Positions 19,101-27,766 of a stretch of 34,795 nucleotides of DNA are shown here, one piece after another. The first letter of the stretch is position 1. Each line of letters starts with the position of its first letter. The notes under the pieces are model-generated. The model had not been told where the DNA came from and made no database searches. It saw only the letters and a list, made by a program, of their open reading frames with translations. Source of the DNA: Phoronis australis (taxonomy: Eukaryota; Phoronida; Phoronidae); contig NMRA01000041.1 of the NCBI GenBank assembly GCA_002633005.1, positions 176,158-210,952 on the forward strand, read 5' to 3'. A program made the translations under genes and the position numbers.

Positions 19101-21044
19101 GTTTCATTGCCACTGTCAAAAATATTTCTGATTTCCAAACTTGTACAATAATTGAAAAGATAAAAATCACATTGTTATTAAGGTTGTTTTTGCGCCTATT
19201 TTTGCTGTATGTTTATTTGTATTTTGTTTCATTGTATTTATTTAACTACTATCATCAATAAACCGCAATAACCAACGTTAGATCACACCACATTCAAATA
19301 TGAACGACATAAAAGTGGTTGTGTTAAAAGTTTTCTCACAAAAATTTGCATTGGGGCAAACGATGAACAGAACTCCGGTATGAAATAAATCAAGCTTTAA
19401 ATTAAAATGAACAATCATGAGTTTCTGATTGAAATCGGAATGAATAGCAATGCAGTTCCGCACTATTTAGCGCAGTATACAGTCCCGTCTGAAAACAGAC
19501 TAATTATTGCTGCACCTGGCACTTTAAACAAGAAGTGATCAACCACGGGTCTCCACTTGCGGCGATTTTGTAGTACACACTTGGTTACCATGTAATACAT
19601 ATCTAATGCAATAGCACCATGGTAGTAAATTATAAGGGCCGAGCCAGTTGCAGGAATCTTGTCTAGACCATCCACTTCATATCCTAGAGAAGATAAGTTA
19701 AATCCGCTTGAAGAGAAAATGCTTAGAATCAATCCCTTGAAGCTATATATGACATAACACACTCAAACTGCTTTGAAACTACAACGACCTAAGTCATGAT
19801 TTAATTTCAAAATAGGAGTGTCGTCATTTTCTTTGGCAGAAATAAAAAAGCATCATCTACAAGTGCGGTGGACCTTCGCAAATTTAGGACAATATGTGGC
19901 AGACTAGTGAAATCTTATTTTCTTACATTTTATAATATATACATATACATATACATATACATATATATATATATATATGTTGTTGTTGTTTAGTGCTTTA
20001 TATATATATATATATATATATATAAAGCACTAAACAACAGCTTTATATTGTTCAAATCTGTTTGATACTTACCATCACAGAATATTTTCAAAAATTGTTG
20101 GCATTCACAACAAATTCATAAGCACTTGAAGAAGGAAAAGGTCATTCTTGGTAATTATTTTAACATAAAATTGGTAAGATATAACCATATTTGAATAGTT
20201 AAAATTCTTCAGTTGAGGCAAATGCTCAAAAATTTATAAAATGTTTTATGGTGACATCTGTGAAGTACAATAGTAGCTAACAACGTAAAACGTTCTATTT
20301 ATTTTTGTTGAAAAGCTTAAAATAAAATTTTGCTTTTCCGCCACATTGTATCCTACACTGAAGAATTTTCATTTTTCTTTATCAGAGATGGTCATCAATC
20401 CCTTACCACAGAGAGTAACCCTTTTACTGGAGCGAAACCATTACCATGGAGAATATTCCTTAGTTACCACCGGAGAGAAACACTTACCATCACAAAACCC
20501 TTACCATGCACCGCAACAGCCCTTACCTTGGAGCTGACATACACACAGTAATTAAGTACCACACACCATAGATTTTTGCTGTGCATGGTAAGAGTTTTGT
20601 GAGGAGGAGTAGAGTTACACTAATGTGATAAGGCTACCATTCAATGGTAATTTTGAGAATCGGATTGCCATCCGTATGTATGCAGATAATTGTACTCATC
20701 AACACATGTGTACCATGCCAGATCTTCCCGTGTCCATCCCAGAGAACGGCGACTATTGACCTTGCACCATCCCAGAAATCATGCATGTACTCTTCTTTCA
20801 GCTGATAACGATGCTTGTAGAACTTCAGGAACAATATTGATGACGCGTACAAGAAGATAAGTGTAACGATGGGTAATAGAAACACGATGATAACAGGATA
20901 AGTCATCCATATGAGCCACTTAAGGTATTGCGAGTCAACGAATATTTGAAGTTGTACGCATATCAATTCTATATAATAGTCAATGTTGTACTCAGACCAT
21001 AAAAAGGTCAAGAGATCATCCGTAGAATTTGATGCCATTTCCAT
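10032..21044 (-). CDS. TMEM68: TMEM68 / DIESL-type acyltransferase, complete gene (8 coding exons)
   Basis: ER-membrane acyltransferase of the PlsC-like superfamily. Mammalian TMEM68 (DIESL) makes triacylglycerol independently of DGAT1/2 and is restrained by TMX1. Coding exons on the minus strand: 21044-20714, 19683-19516, 18891-18793, 16449-16355, 14702-14639, 14209-14134, 13006-12943, 10193-10032. All junctions are GT/AG with matching phases and give 352 residues (human about 324). Layout: N-terminal hydrophobic hairpin (about residues 43-75), FWDGAR and WHGYEVDGLDKIP, the catalytic block YYHGAIALD (H132, D138), APGGVREA (about 198-204), VPVIPMFTQNCREG, YGGFPVKMRT and GDPIPYDPQLT. Every key block of the family is present, so the gene looks functional. 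The chosen start has context ACCATGG. Intron acceptor-like CAG just upstream suggests a separate 5' UTR exon. Confidence 0.95.
10194..12942 (-). other. TMEM68 intron 7
   Basis: 2.7 kb intron with no nested gene. It holds a run of 14 or so Cs near 11780 and a cluster of AGTGAGA/TCTCACT motifs at 12020-12235. A segment near 10325-10375 (GC-rich, GGGGGCACAGCACCCC) looks like a short repeat fragment. Confidence 0.75.
12020..12235. repeat. Cluster of AGTGAGA / TCTCACT motifs
   Basis: The octamer-like motif AGTGAGAA(T) and its reverse complement TCTCACT occur many times in about 215 bp, often followed by TCTAACTAAT. Several pairs can form hairpins, for example AGTGAGA with TCTCACT at about 12080-12100. 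It does not resolve into a clean tandem unit. Confidence 0.6.
12943..13006 (-). CDS. TMEM68: TMEM68 coding exon 7
   Basis: Acceptor CTTGCAG, donor GTACCT, 64 bp, phase 2 to phase 0. Encodes TIIGDPIPYDPQLTPELLAN K, the conserved GDPIPYDP block. Confidence 0.92.
13007..14133 (-). other. TMEM68 intron 6
   Basis: 1.1 kb AT-rich intron between exons 6 and 7; no gene or recognised repeat. Confidence 0.8.
14134..14209 (-). CDS. TMEM68: TMEM68 coding exon 6
   Basis: Acceptor TAAACAG, donor GTAAAT, 76 bp, phase 1 to phase 2. Encodes LLRSLYEKTRLPVVPIYGGF then PVKMR. The APMYGGFPVKLRT block of human TMEM68 is clearly recognisable. Confidence 0.92.
14210..14638 (-). other. TMEM68 intron 5
   Basis: 429 bp intron between exons 5 and 6 with a good polypyrimidine tract near exon 6. 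No gene or recognised repeat. Confidence 0.8.
14639..14702 (-). CDS. TMEM68: TMEM68 coding exon 5
   Basis: Acceptor TTTTTAG, donor GTAAGT, 64 bp, phase 0 to phase 1. Encodes PVIPMFTQNCREGYRSLGIG K, matching the P-[VI]-IPMFTQN block of TMEM68. The exon is too short to stand out as an open frame and was found by family match. Confidence 0.92.
14798..14940. repeat. Left inverted arm of the PLE unit
   Basis: Its reverse complement matches 15374-15506 over most of its length; shared blocks include GAGACATAA, GAAGCAAAAC and TATACAATCTCTTAT. Read on the minus strand it contains CTGAAGA (14851-14845) and, 30 bases on, GCGAAGCTGTC, reminiscent of the hammerhead boxes of PLE terminal repeats. Confidence 0.7.
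15374..15506. repeat. Right inverted arm of the PLE unit
   Basis: Inverted match to 14798-14940. The hammerhead-like boxes are more degraded here (CATGAAT instead of CTGAAGA). Confidence 0.7.
15765..16354. repeat. Tandem ~260-330 bp repeat including the end of TMEM68 exon 4
   Basis: A segment beginning TTGCTAA and running through AAACAACCCAT, GGTCCATAAACT, AAGTCTCCAAGTCACATA and AAAACCTACCACT occurs from about 15770 to 16050 and again from about 16052 to 16380. The right end of the second copy is the 3' end and donor of exon 4. The first copy carries the diverged counterpart at 16022-16050. Confidence 0.75.
16162..16299. repeat. Tandem duplication of a ~69 bp unit
   Basis: Two nearly identical units, each starting CAATTTCCAAAA and ending GCTTGCTTCACA, lie head to tail. 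Because they are almost identical, this duplication is younger than the larger repeat that contains them. A diverged third copy is at about 15895-15970. Confidence 0.85.
16355..16449 (-). CDS. TMEM68: TMEM68 coding exon 4
   Basis: Acceptor ACAACAG, donor GTAGGT, 95 bp, phase 1 to phase 0. Encodes GGVREAYFSDENYGLQWGRR then LGFAKVAIKAKV, the segment just after the acyltransferase PGG block. The last ~25 bases and the donor have a diverged copy in the downstream intron near 16022-16050. Confidence 0.93.
16966..17035. repeat. ~70 bp insertion inside the tandem array
   Basis: Relative to the other array units, about 70 extra bases interrupt the CTAGGAG|G..CCACAGTAG segment. The insert is GC-rich and contains the self-complementary GGGGGCCTATAGCCCCC. 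Confidence 0.5.
18348..18377. repeat. Inverted repeat at the end of the array
   Basis: ATGCGTCCACATA and TATGTGGGCGCAT face each other across four bases, with one G-T mismatch. Probably the terminus of the repeat element. Confidence 0.6.
18381..18742 (-). other. Rest of TMEM68 intron 3
   Basis: Short unannotated stretch between the array and the exon 3 donor repeat. No conserved coding motif. Confidence 0.6.
18743..18815. repeat. ~33 bp tandem repeat spanning the exon 3 splice donor
   Basis: On the coding (-) strand, AGCTGTGGC..TCCTG|GTAGGTGACACT at the real donor is followed about 35 bases later by AGCTGTGGC..TCCTG|CTAGGTGGCACT. The second copy has C in place of the donor G, so it cannot act as a GT donor. 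Confidence 0.8.
18793..18891 (-). CDS. TMEM68: TMEM68 coding exon 3
   Basis: Acceptor TTACAG, donor GTAGGT, 99 bp, phase 1 to phase 1. Encodes FNLFLGVFGAFPGTMDACID then LLEKGNIVAVAPG. The donor region is locally duplicated just downstream (see the repeat at 18743-18815). Confidence 0.92.
18892..19515 (-). other. TMEM68 intron 2
   Basis: 624 bp AT-rich intron; short open frames on both strands show no family motif. Confidence 0.8.
19516..19683 (-). CDS. TMEM68: TMEM68 coding exon 2 (catalytic His/Asp)
   Basis: Acceptor CTCTAG, donor GTGCAG, 168 bp, phase 1 to phase 1. It encodes GYEVDGLDKIPATGSALIIY followed by the active-site HGAIALD and VDHFLFKVPG. The His and Asp are separated by five residues, as in vertebrate TMEM68 and unlike the four of the classical PlsC HX4D box. 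Confidence 0.93.
19932..20039. repeat. (TA)n / (ATATAC)n microsatellite with perfect palindrome
   Basis: ATATAC and TA repeats lead into a perfect palindrome at 19984-20039: 17-base arms ending in AGTGCTTTA and starting TAAAGCACT, joined by a pure TA tract. The same right arm follows the N gap at 21495-21516. Confidence 0.85.
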
Positions 21045-21274
21045 GGTAATGTTCAACTGTTACGAAATTCTTCAGATGCCATGGTAACACCAGATTCGTT
21101 CTCCGAAAAAATGAAGATCACTGAAGTTTAGTTTCTTTCTTGTGCTTAAATATGGCTTATCATTTCACATGTTCTGAAAAATGAGAAAGAAAATAAGTAT
21201 GAACTCATCCAGTCAATGAGTCAATCAGTGTTTCTCATTATACTACCGTATGAAGTGGCAGCTGTCAAAGAGTG
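20023..21274. repeat. Tandem ~1.25 kb duplication, copy 1 (with TMEM68 exon 1)
   Basis: Matches 21497-22745 at roughly 98% with small indels (including a 3 bp deletion near 20392). Both copies start at the right arm of the palindrome. Copy 1 stops at the N gap. Confidence 0.9.
20714..21044 (-). CDS. TMEM68: TMEM68 coding exon 1 (proximal copy)
   Basis: Starts at ATG 21044-21042 (ACCATGG) and ends in phase 1 at the donor GTACAC, which is a weak donor. It encodes the soluble N-terminus, the membrane-embedded hydrophobic stretch (LKWLIWMTYPVIIVFLLP onward) and DFWDGARSIVAVLWDGHGK. A copy with a few amino-acid changes lies at 22185-22515. The proximal copy is the natural partner of exon 2. Confidence 0.85.
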
Positions 21275-21473
21275 NNNNNNNNNNNNNNNNNNNNNNNNNN
21301 NNNNNNNNNNNNNNNNNNNNNNNNNNNNNNNNNNNNNNNNNNNNNNNNNNNNNNNNNNNNNNNNNNNNNNNNNNNNNNNNNNNNNNNNNNNNNNNNNNNN
21401 NNNNNNNNNNNNNNNNNNNNNNNNNNNNNNNNNNNNNNNNNNNNNNNNNNNNNNNNNNNNNNNNNNNNNNNNN
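21275..21473. other. Assembly gap (199 Ns)
   Basis: Run of N between two near-identical copies of the same segment, with AT microsatellite at its right edge. Confidence 0.99.
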
Positions 21474-22745
21474 ATATATATATATATATATATATATAAA
21501 GCACTAAACAACAGCTTTATATTGTTCAAATCTGTTTGATACTTACCATCACAGAATATTTTCAAAAATTGTTGGCATTCACAACAAATTCATAAGCACT
21601 TGAAGAAGGAAAAGGTCATTCTTGGTAATTATTTTAATATAAAATTGGTAAGATATAACCATATTTGAATAGTTAAAATTCTTCAGTTGGAGCAAATGCT
21701 CAAAAATTTATAAAATGTTTTATGGTGACATCTGTGAAGTACAATAGTAGCTAACAACGTAAAACGTTCTATTTATTTTTGTTGAAAAGCTTAAAATAAA
21801 ATTTTGCTTTTCCGCCACATTGCATCCTACACTGAAGAATTTTCATTTTTCTTTATCAGAGATGATCAATCCCTTACCACAGAGAGTAACCCTTTTACTG
21901 GAGCGAAACCATTACCATGGAGAATATTCCTTAGTTACCACCGGAGAGAAACACTTACCATCACAAAACCCTTACCACGCACCGCAACAGCCCTTACCTT
22001 GGAGCTGACACACACACAGTAATTAGGTACCACACACCATAGATTTTTGCTGTGCATGGTAAGAGTTTTGTGAGGAGGAGTAGAGTTACACTAATGTCAT
22101 AAGGCTACCATTCAATGGTAATTTTGAGAATCGGATTGCCATCCCTATGTATGCAGATAATTGTACTCATCAACACATGTGTACCATGCCAGATCTTCCC
22201 GTGTCCATCCCAGAGAACGGCGACTGTTGACCTTGCACCATCCCAGAAATCATGCATGTACTCTTCTTTCAGCTGATAACGATGCTTGTAGAACTTCAGG
22301 AACAATATGGATGACGCGTACAAGAAGATAAGTGTAACGATGGGTAATAGAAACACGATGATAACAGGATAAATCATCCATATGAGCCACTTAAGGTATT
22401 GCGAGTCAACGAATATTTGAAGTTGTACGCATATCAATTCTATATAATAGTCAACGTTGTACTCAGACCATAAAAAGGTCAAGAGATCATCCGTAGATTT
22501 TGATGCCATTTCCATGGTAATGTTCAACTGTTACGAAATTCTTCAGATGCCATGGTAACACCAGATTCGTTCTCCGACAAAATGATGATCACTGAAGTTT
22601 AGTTTCTTTCTTGTGCTTAAATATGGCTTATCATTTCACATGTTCTGAAAAATGAGAAAGAAAATAAGTATGAACTCATCCAGTCAATGAGTCAATCTGT
22701 GTTTCTCATTATACTACCGTATGAAGTGGCAGCTGTCAAAGAGTG
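21474..22745. repeat. Tandem ~1.25 kb duplication, copy 2 (with second TMEM68 exon 1)
   Basis: Near-identical to 20023-21274 and offset by 1474 then 1471 bases. The differences are scattered single bases, the pattern expected of two alleles. Confidence 0.9.
22185..22515 (-). CDS. TMEM68: Second copy of TMEM68 coding exon 1
   Basis: Same start context, length (331 bp), donor and phase as the exon at 20714-21044. The encoded segment differs at a few residues (N to K at 6, I to V at 21, T to I at 48, I to T in GARSIV). No copy of exon 2 lies between the two, so in the assembled order only one exon 1 can be used per transcript. More likely the alternative haplotype than a real second first exon. 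Confidence 0.6.
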
Positions 22746-22960
22746 ACTGTGCTCAGACCCAAGAGTCGCTGCCAAGCCAATGCCACAATGCCAGGCAATG
22801 GCCACTTTTACACAGGCTGTCCGCGCCAGTGGACATGGCGTCATATCCGGGCCCATTACTGTCAGCCTGGTCAGAGAACGACCGCGCCTCTTCTCCACTA
22901 AAACACGGTCGCTCTTGGCTTATGAGCAATAGCTCTATTGTAAACCATAAAACCTCATAA
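22746..22960 (-). promoter_or_regulatory. Possible TMEM68 5' UTR exon / promoter region
   Basis: GC-richer island in AT-rich surroundings, immediately upstream of the duplicated exon 1. Both exon 1 copies are preceded by an acceptor-like CGTAACAG, implying a separate 5' UTR exon upstream. No TATA box was found. Placement is by inference only. Confidence 0.3.
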
Positions 22961-23282
22961 ATCACTTATGCACTATAACATGAGAAGACATCTGTTCACA
23001 CACATATAACCATCCAGACATCTATTTAAAATTTTAAGTACGCATTGAAAATTCTTTCTCAAAATTGATTAAATACGGTGGTCGAATGGCGAAAATTAAT
23101 GCACCACTATCCGAGAAACAAAACGTGTCACCACTAAGCACTGAGTAATTAATGCGGGTTATACTGCTTGAATCCTCAGTCTTGTCAAGAAAATATTTGA
23201 AGTAAAGATATATTCTCTTCAAAACCCATTGTTTTTATTGTATAAACATCGTGTTATTTGCTTTTCATTTCACTTCATTCAA

Positions 23283-24320
23283 CATGCGCGCACCCAGGGG
23301 GTGGGGCTCGAATGGGAGGAATGAGAGAACTCGCTATCGTCGACGACTGTCTGTGTTCTATGAGATAGAAATGACTGGATCCAATTGTGGGTGAGACTCC
23401 TTACAATGTAGTATCTGATGTTCTCCGAAAGTCTTGGATGAGATACCTTATCAAAGGCTTTGGAGAGGTCCAGCACCACAGCGTCGGTTTGAGTGCCTGC
23501 CTACAAAGTTTGCAGTAGGTCGTCTATGGATGTGACAAGTTGTGTTTCGCATGGTCTATGGCTACGAAAACCATGCTGCTATGTGTAAAGTATATTATTT
23601 GTGTCGAGGTGAGGCATAATGTTATTGACAACTGCCCGTGCTCCTTACGCCCGTATCATATGCAAGTGAGTGACATTGGGCGGTAATTTGAAGCCAAGGT
23701 TTTATCGTCTTTTTTGAAGATGGGTGCTACGTTTGCAGTTCGCCATTATGACGGAATTGTAGATGTTTGATAAGATTTGGTATAAAAATATTTCTTGGGG
23801 GACAGGTGCAATTTCTTCTGCGGCTGCTTTAATGTGAGGAGATATTTGATCTGGTCCAGCGGCTTTGTGAGGGTTGAGGTTCTGCAACATCTTGCTTATA
23901 CCGTCGGTGGGGAAGTTTATATTATGGATGGAGTTGTATCTGTACCAAGGTCTTTTCTGAAGACCGAGGAAAAGTGTGTGTTTAATATTTCTGATTTTGT
24001 TTTTGGGTCAGTGTGTAGGATGCCATCTTTTCCAAGGGAGCAATATTTGGTGATTCTTTGTTTAGACTTTTGATAAAAGATTGAAATCTTTTTGGATTAC
24101 TACTTTGGGTGGGAAGTTGTAATTATATTGTTGATGTAATACCAGTAGGCTTTGCGAGTTTATTGTTTGACTAGATTGCTAAGATTTAGGAAGCTTTCTC
24201 TGTCAGTTTCATTTCCAGTATGTTTTGAGCGACGAAAGAGCTTAATATCTCTTTTCCTAAGAATTAATTTTAGGATTTATCCTGGGAATTCGATTTTTAG
24301 GTCTTGTAGCTTTGTGGGGG
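23283..24320 (-). mobile_element. CR1/L2-like LINE reverse-transcriptase fragment
   Basis: A frameshifted frame on the minus strand. From high to low coordinate: KRDKLFRRLKHTGNETDRES (near 24230), FLNLSNLVKQ / TRKAYWYYINNI (about 24130-24190), FPTDGISKMLQNLNPHKAAG (near 23890), PDQISPHI, SNIYNSV and NIMPHLDTNNILYT (near 23600), QHGFRSHRPCETQL (near 23570), then the RT palm motif AVVLDLSKAFDKVSHPRLS (about 23430-23490) and NWIQSFLSHRTQTVV (about 23340-23380). It stops just after the expected GVPQG region, so the YADD catalytic box is absent. Non-functional fragment missing both ends. Confidence 0.8.
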
Positions 24321-25240
24321 AAAAGCGTTCAGTGTGTTCTGTAGGGGTAGTGCTGGGGAAAGCGTGCTGTGATAAAAAACACGGTGTTTTCCTTCAGTTG
24401 TTTGATCGGATATCAAACGAACAAGTTGACGGCAGACTGACGTAGCTAGTATCTCACACGGTTGGTTAACTCCATTGTCGACCCGTACCCGTGCCGATAA
24501 AATGCTTATTAAAAAGTTACCGAACGCGGTTTCGGCCTATTAACACAAACTAAAAACGACTTTTCCATGCAGTTTCGTTGCCCATATAAAGTACTTCTGC
24601 TCACTTCAATAAGTTTTTTGCCTGTCGCAGCTGTTAACAAAGGAGCCGGATAAAGTCATTGAAAGGGAGAAAGCTCTAATGATAGGGTGTTGTGAACATT
24701 CTGGGGGGTGTTGTGGTGAGTGTGGGTGACGTTGTAGAGAGAGCTTTAGACTGTTGTGGTCATTGTGGGAGTATTGTGACGTTTGTACGGTGTTGTGAAG
24801 TTTGTAGGGTGTTTGTTAGGGAGTTTGTGGGATGTTGTGGCACCTACATGCTTTTATTGACATTTATTGGAGGCATAGTCCCCAATTATGACATCAGAAT
24901 TAGGGAACTCGAGACGAGGAATGTATAGAGAGGGAAACAAAAAGAATAATAAACAATAATTTCAGGCGCAAGCCGCTCGGATAGGCCCATTGCGCTGACC
25001 ACCTGGAACTATATTTATGCTTCATAAATATATGTATAAAACCGAGCTGATGAGCTAGAGAGTAGTCTAGCAGTGTGCCCCGGTGGGACTCGAACCCACG
25101 GCCTTGAGTAAAGGAAGCGAACACCTTTCACACTAGGCTACACTGCCTCCTCTAAACAAAAAGAAAGTGAACATATTGATTTGGAACGTTGATTTTGCGA
25201 CGCTGAACGACAAGCTGAAAATTTTTAAAGCGCGTGAAAA
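24146..25240. repeat. ~1.1 kb tandem duplication, copy 1
   Basis: Contains the upstream part of the LINE fragment, a G/T-rich low-complexity block (24705-24840) and a SINE. About 97% identical to 25242-26319 with several short indels. Confidence 0.9.
24947..25153 (-). mobile_element. tRNA-derived SINE with target-site duplication (copy 1)
   Basis: Read on the minus strand, the head GGCAGTGTAGCCTAGTGTGA has an A-box-like element, and GGGTTCGAGTCCCACC is a near-perfect B box with T-stem. An unrelated body and a tail ending in ATTATTGTTTATTA follow. The 12-mer AAACAAAAAGAA flanks the insert at 24935-24946 and 25154-25165. The anticodon region is too altered to call a functional tRNA. Confidence 0.8.
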
Positions 25241-25241
25241 N
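25241..25241. other. Single N at the duplication joint
   Basis: One ambiguous base separates the two copies of the 1.1 kb segment exactly at their boundary. Confidence 0.95.
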
Positions 25242-26319
25242 TAGGCTTTGCGAGTTTCTTGTTGGACTAGTTTCCTAAGATTTAGGAAGCTTTCTCTGTC
25301 AGTTTCATTTCCAGTATGTTTTGAGCGGTGAAAGAGCTTATCTCTTTTCCTAAGAGGTTTTTTAATTTTCGGATTTATCCTGGGAATTCGATTTTTAGGT
25401 CTCGTAGTTTTGTGGGGGAAGAAGCGTTCAGTGTGTTCTGTAGGGATAGTGCTGGGGAAAGCGTGTTGTGATAAAAAACACGGTGTTTTCCTTCAGTTGT
25501 TTGATCGGATAGCAAACAAACAAGTTGACGGAAGACTGACGTAGCTAGTATTGGTTAACTCCATTGTCGACCCCGTCCCAGTGCCGATAAAATGCTTATC
25601 AAAAAGATACCGAACGCGGTTTCGGCCTATTAACACAAACTAAAAACGACTTTTCCATGCAGTTTCGTTGCCCATATAAAGTACTTCAATAAGTTTTTTG
25701 CCTGTCGCAGCTGTTAACAAAGGAGCCGAATAAAGTCATTGAAAGGGAGAAAGCTCTAATGATGGGGTGTCGTGAACATTCTGGGGGTGTTGTGGTGAGT
25801 GTGGGTGACGTTGTAGAGAGAGCTTTAGACTGTTGTGGTCATTGTGGGAGTATTGTGACGTTTGTACGGTGTTGTGAAGTTTGTAGGGTGTTTGTTAGGG
25901 AGTTTGTGGGATGTTGTGGCACCTACATGCTTTTATTGACATTTATTGGAGGCATAGTCCCCAATTATGACATCAGAATTAGGGAACTCGAGACGAGGAA
26001 TGTATAGAGAGGGAAACAAAAAGAATAATAAACAATAATTTCAGGCGCAAGCCGCTCGGATAGGCCCATTGCGCTGACCACCTGGAACTATATTTATGCT
26101 TCATAAATATATGTATAAAACCGAGCTGATGAGCTAGAGAGTAGTCTAGCAGTGTGCCCCGGTGGGACTCGAACCCACGGCCTTGAGTAAAGGAAGCGAA
26201 CACCTTTCACACTAGGCTACACTGCCTCCTCTAAACAAAAAGAAAGTGAACATATTGATTTGGAACGTTGATTTTGCGACGCTGAACGACAAGCTGAAAA
26301 TTTTTAAAGCGCGTGAAAA
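25242..26319. repeat. ~1.1 kb tandem duplication, copy 2
   Basis: Second copy. It begins at the same base as copy 1 (TAGGCTTTGCGAG) and ends at GCGTGAAAA, after which unique sequence follows. Confidence 0.9.
26026..26232 (-). mobile_element. tRNA-derived SINE (copy 2 within the duplication)
   Basis: Same SINE with the same flanking 12-mer as at 24947-25153, carried by the second copy of the 1.1 kb duplication; not an independent insertion. Confidence 0.8.
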
Positions 26320-26689
26320 GTTAATTTTTTTAAAATAAAACTGATATTAACAGACCAAGAAACATCCATTATCAGAATTCAATAACGGACGTTTCCGTTC
26401 GACCTTGTGTTCAAAATTCATGCCACGTAAAATGCGCCGGCAATGGACCAATTTTCCTGTGTTTGCGGCAATAGGATAGGTCCAATAAAGGGGTGTGAAG
26501 GTTGTTTTTATATGAAAATAGGGTAAAATTTCTGGATCCGGATGAAGAATGAAAAACGAAAATAAAAATCCTTTCTCCGGATTTGAGAGCCCCCAATTGA
26601 ATCAAGGAGTCGGTATAACCAATATTTTGTCGGGATTCAAACAAAGGCTGAGATTAAGATGTTAACATTCAAAGTTGGTTGTCGGTAAT
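26320..26689. other. Unannotated spacer
   Basis: No gene seen. It may contain the 3' end of the Penelope-like element recognised at its right edge, but no diagnostic motif is visible. Confidence 0.4.
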
Positions 26690-26802
26690 AGAAAATACAA
26701 GTAAGTGCGAAGTTCACAGAGGAATTAAGTTTTAGTTGTGTTGTGAAAAATATTTATATGGGAAATTTATTGAAACAGCCTCTCGAATTTTAAGCTCCTT
26801 TG
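26690..26802. repeat. Direct repeat left of the L1-like element
   Basis: 113 bp matching 31893-32010 at roughly 90% apart from a short indel (TACATGTAC present only on the right). It abuts the 5' end of the LINE. Confidence 0.85.
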
Positions 26803-26926
26803 AGAGTAAGAGATCACTTGACCCTCATGGCGGGAAGGTTGGTTTTCTGACTTGTGCGGACTGTCCCGTCTAACAATAGCGAAATTTATATAGTTTGAAG
26901 ACAAAACCGACAGTAATTCATCTCAC

Positions 26927-27766
26927 ATGATTAGGAATAACGACCAGACCCCGACAAGTGGCAGAAAAAGAACACCAAGCCGAAACTCTAGTGAACTCAC
27001 AGTTTCGACGTCAAAAAAAAACTCTGAAGCAACCGACAATGGACGCCATATTGACAGGAAAGGGACAAAATGTCACCAAGAAGACTCGGTCATTGAAAAA
27101 TGAACTAAAAGAGGCACTCATGGACTCAGATGTCCAGTCACTGTTTACAAACATGATAAAGCCCTTAATTGAAGCTGGTTTGTCTGAAATGTATAAAGCA
27201 CTAGAGCTTCAATACGATCAAAAATAGCTGAAAAGGATAAAAAATAACAACACTTGAAAATCAACTCGACAAGTTGAAGCAAGAAAGTGGCTCTCAGATA
27301 CACAGGTTGGAATCTGATTTGGATGAGCTTGAACAGTATAGCCACCGAAACTGTGTTGTAATCAGCGGAATAACAGAAACTGACAAGGAGTGCACAAACG
27401 ACATTGTTATTGGTCTAGCAAAAAGAATTGGTGCTACCGTTGAGAAGTCTGACATACTTTGTCGCAGTCACCGCCTAGGTAAAAAAATCCAAGGTAATGC
27501 CAAGACGAGGTCAATTATAGTTAAATTTACGAATTACAATGCAAGAGCCGAATTCATGAGAAATAAAAAGAAATTGAAAACTGAAGCTGGCAAGATCTAC
27601 GTTAACGAGAATCTGACCAAAAAAACGAACACAGTTGTACAAGGCTTGTAGAGACCTGGGCGCCCGGATTCAGAGTTGCTGGACATATGATGGAAGAATT
27701 TATTACAAGAACTGGGCCAATGAAATTAAACCGGTGAGCAGCATGGAAGATTTACAAGGCATCTAA
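26927..27766 (+). pseudogene. LINE ORF1 (coiled coil and RRM-like, L1 type), frameshifted
   Basis: ATG at 26927 opens MIRNNDQTPTSGRKRTPSRN, a basic, disordered N-terminus. A run of nine As near 27013 marks the first frameshift. The frame then reads KTLKQPTMDAILTGKG and SLFTNMIKPLIEAGL, and a TAG after YDQK interrupts it at about 27225. From 27274 it continues with a short coiled coil (IHRLESDLDELEQYSHRN), then an RRM-like domain: CVVISGITE, DILCRSHRLG, RSIIVKFTNYNARAEFMRNK and IYVNENLT. A last frameshift near 27650 precedes ACRDLGARIQSCW and TAA at 27764. This is the layout of L1 ORF1p, the RNA-binding chaperone. Non-functional. Confidence 0.75.

Noticed and set aside
20330-20551. Overlapping frames of 60-70 codons before exon 1, present in both duplicate copies
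   Set aside because: They are non-coding strand frames in an intron, repeated only because the DNA is duplicated.
21216-21565. Open frames across the N gap
   Set aside because: They consist mostly of unknown residues and TA repeat; meaningless.
24692-24928. Cysteine-rich frame CCGHCGSIVTFVRCCEVCRV, seen twice
   Set aside because: It comes from a G/T-rich low-complexity tract inside the 1.1 kb duplication; no start context, splice support or family match.
24900-25124. 74-codon minus-strand frame, repeated at 25979-26203
   Set aside because: It is the SINE read through as protein; identity between the copies comes from the DNA duplication.
25070-25150. Functional tRNA gene on the minus strand
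   Set aside because: The B box and T-stem are good, but the anticodon arm and acceptor pairing are poor and the unit sits in a SINE with body, tail and target-site duplication.
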